NCBI GenBank assembly: GCA_903953145.1
Contig: CAJBIL010000483.1
Span: 1-15,929 of the forward strand
Reading direction: 5' to 3'
From: an uncultured beta proteobacterium
Lineage (GTDB): Bacteria; Pseudomonadota; Gammaproteobacteria; Burkholderiales; Rhodocyclaceae
DNA length: 15,929 nucleotides
Made by a program: the position numbers and the translations under genes. Below, one piece after another: positions 1 through 5,559 of this stretch (positions are counted from its first letter, which is position 1; each line of letters starts with the position of its first letter). The notes below the pieces were generated by a model. It was not told the origin of the DNA and ran no database searches. It was given only the letters and a program-made list of their open reading frames with translations.

Positions 1-403
1 CGGCGATGATGCCTTCGGCAAACAAGTGTTCATCACGCCGCGCGGCCTGGGCGGCAAGCTGTGCCTGCTGGCCGGCCTGAATGTAGTCACGCTCGGCGCC
101 GAGCAGCGACGGGCTGGAGAGGCGTGCCAGTGTCTGACCTTTTTTGACGCTCTGCCCTGAGGCTACGTCGAGTTGCACGATCAGTCCGGCCAGCGGCGCA
201 GCGACCACGCGTAACTGCTCGTTGGGCACCTGCACCAGCGCTGGCAAGCCTTCATCCAGCCCGGCACCGGCCGCCATCAGCGACTGTGTTTCGATGCCCA
301 GTGTTTTGGCCTGTACGGCGGTAAGCGGGATAACCGGGAGGGGTGCTTCGGCGGCAGAAGCCACCCCGGCAATCAGGAACAACGGAATCAGAAGGCGGCG
401 CAT
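1..403 (-). CDS. RND efflux periplasmic adaptor (membrane fusion protein), N-terminal part, cut by window edge
   Basis: The visible 134 residues are the start of a periplasmic adaptor that links an inner-membrane RND pump to an outer-membrane channel. This gene was translated by hand on the minus strand. It starts at ATG 403, with GAGGA seven bases upstream. The N-terminus is a typical signal peptide: MRR, a hydrophobic core and an ASA cleavage site near residue 18. Residues from about 65 to 100 form the lipoyl-like hairpin half (PLAGLIVQLDVASGQSVKKG), followed by the start of the coiled-coil arm (SPSLLGAERDYIQAGQQAQL). This resembles CzcB/CusB-type heavy-metal adaptors more than drug-efflux ones, because it is led by a short periplasmic segment and not a lipobox, but the substrate cannot be told from this fragment. 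The pump and outer-membrane genes would lie outside the window. Adaptor family is confident; metal specificity is a guess. Confidence 0.85.
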   Translation of the reverse strand, partial: MRRLLIPLFLIAGVASAAEAPLPVIPLTAVQAKTLGIETQSLMAAGAGLDEGLPALVQVPNEQLRVVAAPLAGLIVQLDVASGQSVKKGQTLARLSSPSLLGAERDYIQAGQQAQLAAQAARRDEHLFAEGIIA

Positions 404-432
404 GGTGTCCTCGGCTATTTGCCGTGCACACT

Positions 433-460
433 AACAAGGAAAGATTAAGGGCGCCTTAAA
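433..460 (-). promoter_or_regulatory. Three hexamers at 11-base period upstream of the efflux adaptor (candidate response-regulator box)
   Basis: Read on the minus strand, TTTAAG, CTTAAT and CTTGTT follow each other, each separated by five bases, and end 29 bases before the adaptor start codon. OmpR/PhoB-family response regulators of the PmrA/QseB type bind hexamers of the form CTTAAT-N5-CTTAAT, and metal-efflux operons are often run by such two-component systems. The first two hexamers also form a short inverted repeat on the plus strand (445-459). No convincing -10 follows at a fitting distance; a TATATT at 459-464 overlaps the first hexamer. The repeat is seen; the regulator is inferred. 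Confidence 0.35.
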
Positions 461-484
461 TATAGGGGGCTCTAATGCGACTTC

Positions 485-1048
485 TCAGCCTGCTGCACCA
501 CGATTCTTGCCATGCACCCACAATACATCGGGGCTGCCGCCGGCTTTGTTGAGCGCACGGCCGAGAACGAACATCAGGTCGGAGATGCGGTTCAGGTACT
601 TGCGGGCAAATTCCGAGACATTTTCATTGTTGGCGAGGTGCACAATGTGGCGCTCGGCACGGCGGGCCACGGTGCGCGAAAGGTGCGCAAAGGCTGCTGC
701 GCGGGTGCCGCCGGGCAGGATGAAGTCTTTGAGCGGTGACAAGTCTTCGTTGAACTGTTCGACGAGATCTTCAAGGCGCGTAATGTGCGCTTCGCTGATG
801 ATGCTCATGCCGGGAATGCACAGCTCGCCGCCGAGATCGAACAGATCGTGCTGGATACCGGTCAGCGCCTCGCGAATGGCCTCCGGCAATTCTTCGGTCA
901 GCAGCAGGCCGAGTGTCGAGTTGAGTTCGTCAACCTCGCCCATCGTTTCGATGCGCAAGCTGTCTTTGGCAACCCGCGAGCCGTCACCGAGGCCGGTGGT
1001 GCCGGCATCACCGGTACGGGTGACGATTTTTGAAAGACGGTTGCCCAT
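485..1048 (-). CDS. pduO: Cob(I)alamin adenosyltransferase, PduO type
   Basis: This enzyme transfers the adenosyl group of ATP to cob(I)alamin to make coenzyme B12 in the cytoplasm. The 187-residue protein has the whole PduO family pattern: N-terminal ATP-binding TRTGDAGTTGLGDGSR (residues 10-25), DLGGEL (71-76), LPGGT (111-115), RTVARRAER (125-133) and YLNRISDLMFVLGR (151-164). The Cys often seen just before the RTVARRAER stretch is Ser here, which is common variation. The open frame reaches back to 1180, but the start at 1048 is chosen because the family begins with this MGNRLSKIVTRTG-like sequence and AGGA lies eight bases upstream. It is divergent from the hydroxypyruvate isomerase with a 75-base gap. 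No cobalamin riboswitch is visible before it, and no other B12 gene is in the window. Confidence 0.93.
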   Translation of the reverse strand: MGNRLSKIVTRTGDAGTTGLGDGSRVAKDSLRIETMGEVDELNSTLGLLLTEELPEAIREALTGIQHDLFDLGGELCIPGMSIISEAHITRLEDLVEQFNEDLSPLKDFILPGGTRAAAFAHLSRTVARRAERHIVHLANNENVSEFARKYLNRISDLMFVLGRALNKAGGSPDVLWVHGKNRGAAG

Positions 1049-1123
1049 GTGCGGTTTCCTGATCAGAATTGATGAAACGTTGTAAAAAATTTTGTGCGGC
1101 AAATTATATCGGAAGGATCGTGT

Positions 1124-1912
1124 ATGCCCCGTTTTTGCGCCAACCTTGGTTTTTTGTTTACCGAAGTCGATTTCGAGCAACGCTTTGAGTGCGCTGCGCG
1201 TGCCGGGTTCCGTGGCGTTGAATATATGTCGCCCTATGACTATCCTCCGGCACAGTTAAAAACGCTGCTGGCTGAGTTCGGGCTGACGCAGGTTTGGTTC
1301 AACCTGCCGGCGGGTAATTGGGCGGCGGGTGAGCGGGGCATCGCCTGCATCCCCGGGCGTGAGGCTGAGTTTCGTGAAGGCGTGGCACAGGGCATCGCAG
1401 TGGCCAAAGTGCTCGGTTGCACGCAGTTGAACTGTCTGGCCGGGCTTGCCTCGCCGGGTGTGCCGGCGGCGCAGATTCATGAAACGTTTGCCGCCAACCT
1501 GCGCTATGCCGCAAAACAGCTGGCCGATCACGATATCCGCCTGCTCATCGAGCCAATCAACAGCCGTGTCGACATGCCCGGTTTCTGGCTGGATGCGCCG
1601 GGTAAAGCGCTGGCGCTGATTGACGAACTGGCCGAGCCAAATCTCTGGCTACAGTACGACATCTATCACGCACAGATCATGGAGGGCGATTTGTCACGAA
1701 CCATCGAGGCCAATTTGGCGCGTATCGCGCACATTCAGCTGGCCGATAACCCGGGGCGGCATGAGCCGGGAACGGGAGAAATCAATTACCCGTTTATCTT
1801 TGATCTGCTGGATCGTTTAAATTATTCGGGGTGGGTGGGGTGTGAATACAAGCCACGTGCCGGCAGTGAGGCAGGGCTTGGGTGGGCAAGTAAATATTTA
1901 AGCCGGCACTGA
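1124..1912 (+). CDS. hyi: Hydroxypyruvate isomerase (Hyi), TIM-barrel
   Basis: It interconverts hydroxypyruvate and tartronate semialdehyde, linking glyoxylate breakdown through glyoxylate carboligase to glycerate. The 262-residue length is close to E. coli Hyi (258). The AP-endonuclease-2-type TIM barrel is recognisable from FCANLGFLFTE at the N-terminus, LIEPINSR with the catalytic-type Glu143, QYDIYHAQIMEGD (177-189), HIQLADNPGRHEPGTGEINY (203-222) and the second acidic residue Glu241 in GCEYKP. The start at 1124 is set by a near-perfect GGAAGGA at 1111-1117; an upstream in-frame start at 1094 has no such site. The gene converges on the hemerythrin at 1920 with only seven bases between stop codons, so there is no room for a terminator. 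It is not beside glyoxylate carboligase (gcl) or a tartronate semialdehyde reductase here, but lies near glcDEF. A general sugar isomerase of the same family is the main alternative. Confidence 0.88.
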   Translation: MPRFCANLGFLFTEVDFEQRFECAARAGFRGVEYMSPYDYPPAQLKTLLAEFGLTQVWFNLPAGNWAAGERGIACIPGREAEFREGVAQGIAVAKVLGCTQLNCLAGLASPGVPAAQIHETFAANLRYAAKQLADHDIRLLIEPINSRVDMPGFWLDAPGKALALIDELAEPNLWLQYDIYHAQIMEGDLSRTIEANLARIAHIQLADNPGRHEPGTGEINYPFIFDLLDRLNYSGWVGCEYKPRAGSEAGLGWASKYLSRH

Positions 1913-1919
1913 TTTATGC

Positions 1920-2399
1920 TTACCAGAACTTCCACCACGTCGCCCGCTCTTCGCTGGCAATCGCATTTTCATGATCGGCGGACTTGTTCAACTCGGATTG
2001 CTCGTAATGCACGCTGAAGTCGCGGTCGCTGCCTCGAATGTGGTTTTCCCACCAGATTTTGTGGGAGTTAAGAAAATCAATCGTAATTTCACCAGTCTCA
2101 TTATCGAGCTTGGTCTGCACAGCGCAAATCTGTTCCATCAGGAATTCATGCTGGGTTTTGTGCGCCGGGTAGCCCACATAATGCGTTAGCCGCATCATGC
2201 TTTCTTCAAACAGAAAATGAAGCCGGGTGCTTTCAACCAGCGCTTCAAAGATTTCGCGAGAGGTGTCATTGCCCCGCTTTTCGCTGATTGAGGCGTGCAA
2301 CTGGTTGAAGAGGTCAAGCAGCCCCTTGTGCTGTTCATCAACCTGTTGTGTCGCAACGCTAAGATCCTCTGTCCAGAGGAAAAGATTACTGGTGGTCAA
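1920..2399 (-). CDS. Bacteriohemerythrin 1 (di-iron oxygen-binding protein)
   Basis: A single-domain hemerythrin of 159 residues, likely binding or carrying O2 in the cytoplasm. All seven di-iron ligands expected from the family are present: His24, His61, Glu65, His80, His84, His120 and Asp125, in the contexts VDEQHK, HFLFEE, HKTQHEF and HIRGSD. The start chosen is TTG 2397-2399, preceded by GAGGGA eight bases upstream. This makes its N-terminus (MTTSNLFLW) align with the paralogue at 2548-3033 (MSATDLFKW), and every ligand then falls at the same residue number in both. The frame can be extended to 2468, but those 23 residues look like leader and have no ribosome site. The protein ends in the aromatic-basic tail WWKFW, shared with the paralogue. 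Family is certain from the ligands; the physiological role (oxygen delivery, sensing or scavenging) is not. Confidence 0.93.
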   Translation of the reverse strand: MTTSNLFLWTEDLSVATQQVDEQHKGLLDLFNQLHASISEKRGNDTSREIFEALVESTRLHFLFEESMMRLTHYVGYPAHKTQHEFLMEQICAVQTKLDNETGEITIDFLNSHKIWWENHIRGSDRDFSVHYEQSELNKSADHENAIASEERATWWKFW

Positions 2400-2420
2400 G
2401 AGAAGAATCCCTCGGAAGTT

Positions 2421-2436
2421 ATTTCTGCACAGAAAT
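2421..2436. repeat. Inverted repeat ATTTCTG-CA-CAGAAAT in the hemerythrin 1 leader
   Basis: A perfect 7-base inverted repeat with a two-base centre, lying 22 bases before the TTG start of hemerythrin 1 and just ahead of its ribosome site. The tight centre suits a dimeric DNA-binding protein better than an RNA hairpin. No regulator can be named from it. Confidence 0.6.
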
Positions 2437-2448
2437 GGAGTGCGACTG

Positions 2449-2469
2449 AATGCGGTACGCTGCCGCATT
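2449..2469. repeat. Inverted repeat AATGCGG-N7-CCGCATT in the hemerythrin 1 leader
   Basis: A perfect 7-base stem with a seven-base loop, GC-rich in the middle, able to form an RNA hairpin on either strand. No run of T follows it in either direction, so it is not a classical intrinsic terminator for hemerythrin 2, the gene upstream on the same strand. Confidence 0.6.
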
Positions 2470-2484
2470 TCAAGCTTTTGCTAA

Positions 2485-2500
2485 TATTACTTTAGTAATA
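2485..2500. repeat. AT-rich palindrome TATTACT-TT-AGTAATA between the hemerythrins
   Basis: A perfect 7-base inverted repeat with a two-base centre, in the 148-base gap between the two hemerythrin genes. AT-rich and symmetric, it looks like an operator or promoter-overlapping site for hemerythrin 1. It does not match the FNR consensus TTGAT-N4-ATCAA. A TAATAT (2484-2489, minus strand) that could serve as a poor -10 overlaps it. Confidence 0.5.
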
Positions 2501-2547
2501 GCGCTGATGTGTGTGCATTAGTTCTCATTGGCGCACTTTCGGGTGAT

Positions 2548-3033
2548 TTACCAGAACTTCCACCACCATTTTTTCTTCTTCATCGTTTGTTCAACTTCTT
2601 TTGTCCATGCTGCGTATTGGCCCAGCCCCGCTTTTTGGAAGTGGGCGCCGAATCGCTTGTCACTGTCGTTAATGTGCTGAACCAGCCAGTTTTTGAGGAA
2701 GTGCAACAATTCGAAGGTGATGGTCGTGTTTTCCTTATCCAGTTTGTGCTGAAGTGTCTGCACCTGTGTCATCAGTTCTTCGTGCTGCTGTTTGTGTATT
2801 TCAAATCCCGGGTAGTGCGTCAGGCGCATCAGGCTCTCTTCCAGCATGAAGTGGGTGCGGGTGTACTCGGCCAGACGGTCGAGGATTTCGCGCGAGGTGG
2901 CTTTGCCGTGATGCTCAAGGATCGCCACATGAAGCTGGTTAAGCAGGCTGACAAGTACTTTGTGCTGTTCGTCGACTTCCTGAATATTTACGCTAAAGTC
3001 GTCGGACCACTTGAAGAGGTCGGTTGCGCTCAT
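2548..3033 (-). CDS. Bacteriohemerythrin 2 (di-iron oxygen-binding protein)
   Basis: A 161-residue paralogue of the hemerythrin at 1920-2399, with the same seven ligands at the same positions (His24, His61, Glu65, His80, His84, His120, Asp125). The four-helix bundle takes up residues 1 to about 133. A short linker is followed by the lysine-rich, tryptophan-rich end KKKKWWWKFW. The ATG at 3033 is preceded by AGGGA at a suitable distance. An FNR/Dnr-type site lies 64 bases upstream of the start (3097-3110), fitting expression under low oxygen. The two genes are co-directional with a 148-base gap, which suggests an old tandem duplication with separate control of each copy. The basic-aromatic tail could touch membrane or a partner protein; this is inference. 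Confidence 0.95.
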   Translation of the reverse strand: MSATDLFKWSDDFSVNIQEVDEQHKVLVSLLNQLHVAILEHHGKATSREILDRLAEYTRTHFMLEESLMRLTHYPGFEIHKQQHEELMTQVQTLQHKLDKENTTITFELLHFLKNWLVQHINDSDKRFGAHFQKAGLGQYAAWTKEVEQTMKKKKWWWKFW

Positions 3034-3096
3034 AAGGTGTTCCCTAGATTGAAAGTGTGCAAACGCTTAGCGTAATATGGTTAGAGAATCAGTTTT

Positions 3097-3110
3097 CTGA
3101 TGCAGATCAA
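3097..3110 (-). promoter_or_regulatory. FNR/CRP-family box upstream of hemerythrin 2
   Basis: On the minus strand the sequence is TTGATCTGCATCAG, which matches the FNR/ANR consensus TTGAT-N4-ATCAA except for the last base. Its centre is 70 bases before the hemerythrin 2 start codon. For activation from about -41.5 the -10 would fall near 3069-3074. The nearest candidate, TATTAC at 3072-3077, is three bases closer than ideal, so promoter geometry is plausible but not perfect. Induction of an oxygen-binding hemerythrin at low oxygen is a sensible target. Confidence 0.6.
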
Positions 3111-3220
3111 AAGCCTTTATTTAATTAAGGTTATTGCTTTGCTGATGTTTGCATACATTGCCGTTTTATTCTGCATTGCGTTCGCTTTTTAAGTGGGCGT
3201 CCACGCTTGTAGAGTAAGTT

Positions 3221-3248
3221 TTGTATTCGCACCGATTTATAGTATTCT
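3221..3248 (+). promoter_or_regulatory. Weak candidate promoter of the FadR-family regulator
   Basis: TTGTAT (3221-3226) and TATTCT (3243-3248) are 16 bases apart. The -35 matches sigma-70 at only three positions. A start of transcription near 3255 would place the palindrome 3258-3268 directly at the beginning of the transcript, where bound repressor would block it. Spacing and context support it more than the sequence does. Confidence 0.35.
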
Positions 3249-3257
3249 CTTGAAAAG

Positions 3258-3268
3258 TTGTCAGACAA
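3258..3268. promoter_or_regulatory. FadR-subfamily operator palindrome TTGTCAGACAA
   Basis: TTGTC-A-GACAA is a perfect inverted repeat that fits the general operator TNGTNNNACNA known for the FadR branch of GntR regulators (GlcC, LldR and PdhR type). It lies 17 bases before the ATG at 3285 of the adjoining FadR-family gene, so direct autoregulation of the regulator and the glc genes behind it is likely. It also overlaps an in-frame TTG, which argues against that TTG being the true start. Confidence 0.7.
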
Positions 3269-3284
3269 CCTGATCATTATGGGC

Positions 3285-4031
3285 ATGAACGAACTGAAAA
3301 AAATTATTCGCGCGCCGCGCCTGAGCGAAGAAGTCTCCATCGCCCTTGAGGAGAAAATTACGCGCGGAGAATTGGCGCCAGGTGATCAGCTGCCGACCGA
3401 GAAGGTGCTGGCTGAAACCTTTGGTGTCAGTCGTGCCGTCGTCCGCGAGGCGGTGGCGCGTCTAAAGGCTGATGGTCGTATCGAGACGCGGCAGGGTTCG
3501 GGCGCTTTTGTCGCGTTGGCGCCCAAAAGTCTCAATTTCCGTTTCTGGCAAGGCGAGGGGCCGGCACTGGTTGAACTTCGCGATATCTTCGAGTTGCGTG
3601 CGATGATCGAAACTGCGGTCGCCGAACTCGCCGCACGCCGCCGTATTCCAGAAGACGTCGCCGTCATTGCACGCCATTTGCAGGCGATGGATGATGCATT
3701 GGCGACGGGGGAGGACGGGTCAGAAGCTGATGATAATTTCCATCTGGCGATTGCTGCATCAACCCACAATACCTACGCCTATCGACTGGTTGAGTTTCTC
3801 GGCAGGCACTTTTCTGACTCCCGGCGCCTTGCCTGGTCCGGGCCGGGGCGTGACGGCGCCTTGCCGCAGGAGGCCCAGGCAGAGCACCGCGCGATGTTCG
3901 AAGCTATCGCTTCGGGCAGCCCGGGGCGTGCCCGGCGATACGCGCAGGAGCATCTGCGTGGTGCCGCCTCGCGCGTCGGCATTGATCTGGCCAATGATCT
4001 TGGCGTCGACCTGGCCGGTGATTTGAAATAA
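3285..4031 (+). CDS. glcC: GntR-type regulator, FadR subfamily, probable GlcC-like regulator of glycolate oxidase
   Basis: A 248-residue DNA-binding regulator. The winged helix-turn-helix covers residues about 12-78 (GDQLPTEKVLAETFGVSRAVVREA, then the wing ending GRIETRQGSGAFV). The FCD effector domain follows, with the usual metal-ligand pattern: Asp149/Asp150 and His153 in DDNFHLAI, His201 in EHRAMFEAI and His223 in QEHLRGA. Such domains bind small carboxylates, and the gene stands 46 bases before glcD on the same strand, so glycolate or glyoxylate is the likely signal. ATG 3285 is preferred; ATG 3279 is two codons upstream, and TTG 3258 lies inside the operator palindrome. None has a clear ribosome site. 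In E. coli glcC is divergent from glcDEF, whereas here it leads the operon. An LldR- or PdhR-like role is the alternative, so the symbol rests on context. Confidence 0.82.
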   Translation: MNELKKIIRAPRLSEEVSIALEEKITRGELAPGDQLPTEKVLAETFGVSRAVVREAVARLKADGRIETRQGSGAFVALAPKSLNFRFWQGEGPALVELRDIFELRAMIETAVAELAARRRIPEDVAVIARHLQAMDDALATGEDGSEADDNFHLAIAASTHNTYAYRLVEFLGRHFSDSRRLAWSGPGRDGALPQEAQAEHRAMFEAIASGSPGRARRYAQEHLRGAASRVGIDLANDLGVDLAGDLK

Positions 4032-4077
4032 TGTGCTTTCTTCTTTGCTAATCAACTTCTGCTTCTGAGGGCTACAC

Positions 4078-5559
4078 ATGAGCATTGACAGCAATTTTTC
4101 CGATCCGCGATTTGCGGTTGATCGTGAGGCATTGATCGCACGCTTGCGCAAGGTTTTGCCGGTACAAGCGCTGCTGATCGAAGATGAGGAGCTTCGCCCT
4201 TACGAGTGCGACGGGCTGACGGCGTTTCGTGAAATGCCTCTACTGGTAGCGCTGCCGGAAAATGAGGCGCAGGCACAGGCACTGGTCAAAGTCTGTTATG
4301 AGCTGAAGGTGCCAATTGTGCCGCGTGGTGCGGCAACCGGGCTGTCCGGTGGTGCAATGCCGCATCGGGACGGGGTTGTTGTGTCGCTGGCCAAGCTCAA
4401 AAAAATTATCAAGCTTGATCCTGTCGCGCGTACCGCTGTCGTGCAGCCGGGGGTGCGTAATCTGTCGGTATCCGAAGCGGCAGCCCCTTTTAATTTGTAT
4501 TACGCTCCAGATCCCTCGTCGCAGATTGCCTGCACCATCGGCGGTAACGTGGCGGAGAACTCGGGCGGCGTGCATTGCCTGAAATATGGACTGACGGTGC
4601 ATAACGTGCTGCGCGTGCGCGGCATTACGGCGGATGGCGAGATCGCAGAGTTCGGGAACGCCGCGCTGGACGCCGCCGGCTACGACCTGCTGGCGCTGAT
4701 GAACGGCTCGGAAGGTCTGCTGGCCTTGATCACCGAGGTGACGGTCAAACTTACACCAAAGCCCGAACTCGCGCAGGTTGTGCTTGCCTCGTTTGATAAT
4801 GTGACGAAAGCAGGCGATGCCGTCGCCAGCATTATCGCAGCCGGTATCATTCCGGCCGGGCTGGAAATGATGGACAAAAAAGCAACCCATGCCGTTGAGC
4901 CTTATGTGAAAGCCGGCTACGACATGAATGCCGAGGCTATTCTGCTATGTGAGTCTGACGGTACGCCGGAAGAAGTCGCCGAAGAAATCGGTCGTATGAA
5001 AGCTGTTCTGGAGAAAAGCGGCGCCTCCGAAATCCGCGTTTCACAAAATGAGGCTGAGCGCCTCAAGTTCTGGGCCGGGCGCAAGGCGGCGTTTCCCGCC
5101 GTGGGGCGAGTGACGCCTGATTATCTGTGTATGGATGGCACGATCCCGCGCAAGCGTCTCGCTGAAATGTTGATTGCGATTGCCGATCTGTCGCAAAAAT
5201 ATGGTCTGCGTTGCGCAAACGTTTTTCATGCCGGTGATGGAAATCTGCATCCGTTGATCATGTACGACGCGAATCAGCCCGGTGAAGTTGAGCGTGCAGC
5301 CGATTTTGGTGCCGATATTCTTGAGCTTTCAGTGGCGTTTGGCGGTACGGTGACTGGCGAGCATGGGGTTGGTGTCGAAAAAATTAACGTTATGGCGGTA
5401 CAGTTTTCATTGTCAGAAATCTCCGCCTTCCATCGTCTTAAAGCAGCCTTCGATGAGCGCGGCTTGCTTAATCCCGGCAAAGGCATTCCGACGCTTGCGC
5501 GTTGCCGCGAATACACGCAAACACGCGCCGGCGCTGCGCTTTCTGCACCGAGGTTCTGA
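4078..5559 (+). CDS. glcD: Glycolate oxidase, FAD subunit GlcD
   Basis: The catalytic flavoprotein of the three-subunit glycolate oxidase, which oxidises glycolate to glyoxylate at the inner membrane. Its 493 residues match the family length (E. coli GlcD 499). The FAD-binding domain includes VPRGAATGLSGGA (81-93) and GGNVAENSGG (155-164). The C-terminal FAD-oxidase domain has VFHAGDGNLHPLI (382-394) and TGEHGVGVEKI (426-436), the two most conserved motifs of the D-lactate dehydrogenase/glycolate oxidase family. The start at 4078 has GAGGG six bases upstream. Its TGA overlaps the glcE ATG by one base, a sign of translational coupling. Glycolate is favoured over D-lactate because glcE and glcF follow as separate genes in the standard order. 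Confidence 0.96.
   Translation: MSIDSNFSDPRFAVDREALIARLRKVLPVQALLIEDEELRPYECDGLTAFREMPLLVALPENEAQAQALVKVCYELKVPIVPRGAATGLSGGAMPHRDGVVVSLAKLKKIIKLDPVARTAVVQPGVRNLSVSEAAAPFNLYYAPDPSSQIACTIGGNVAENSGGVHCLKYGLTVHNVLRVRGITADGEIAEFGNAALDAAGYDLLALMNGSEGLLALITEVTVKLTPKPELAQVVLASFDNVTKAGDAVASIIAAGIIPAGLEMMDKKATHAVEPYVKAGYDMNAEAILLCESDGTPEEVAEEIGRMKAVLEKSGASEIRVSQNEAERLKFWAGRKAAFPAVGRVTPDYLCMDGTIPRKRLAEMLIAIADLSQKYGLRCANVFHAGDGNLHPLIMYDANQPGEVERAADFGADILELSVAFGGTVTGEHGVGVEKINVMAVQFSLSEISAFHRLKAAFDERGLLNPGKGIPTLARCREYTQTRAGAALSAPRF

Noticed and set aside
1049..1123. TTGTAA (1080-1085) and TTATAT (1104-1109) as the hydroxypyruvate isomerase promoter
   Set aside because: The transcript would begin at about the ribosome site, leaving no usable leader; the match is also poor.
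485..1123. Cobalamin riboswitch near the adenosyltransferase gene
   Set aside because: The 75-base divergent gap is far too short for a B12 riboswitch, and no B12-box-like sequence is seen.
1049..1180. N-terminal extension of the cobalamin adenosyltransferase to 1180
   Set aside because: It would run into the divergent hydroxypyruvate isomerase start and add residues that the PduO family lacks before TRTGDAGTTGLGDG.
2509..3075. A 188-codon plus-strand open frame over hemerythrin 2
   Set aside because: It is the antisense shadow of a gene with all seven hemerythrin iron ligands; its protein has no recognisable domain and no good ribosome site.
4240..4890. A 216-codon minus-strand open frame inside glcD
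   Set aside because: The glcD frame carries clear family motifs on both sides; the opposite frame is rich in His, Arg and Gln as expected of a GC-rich shadow.
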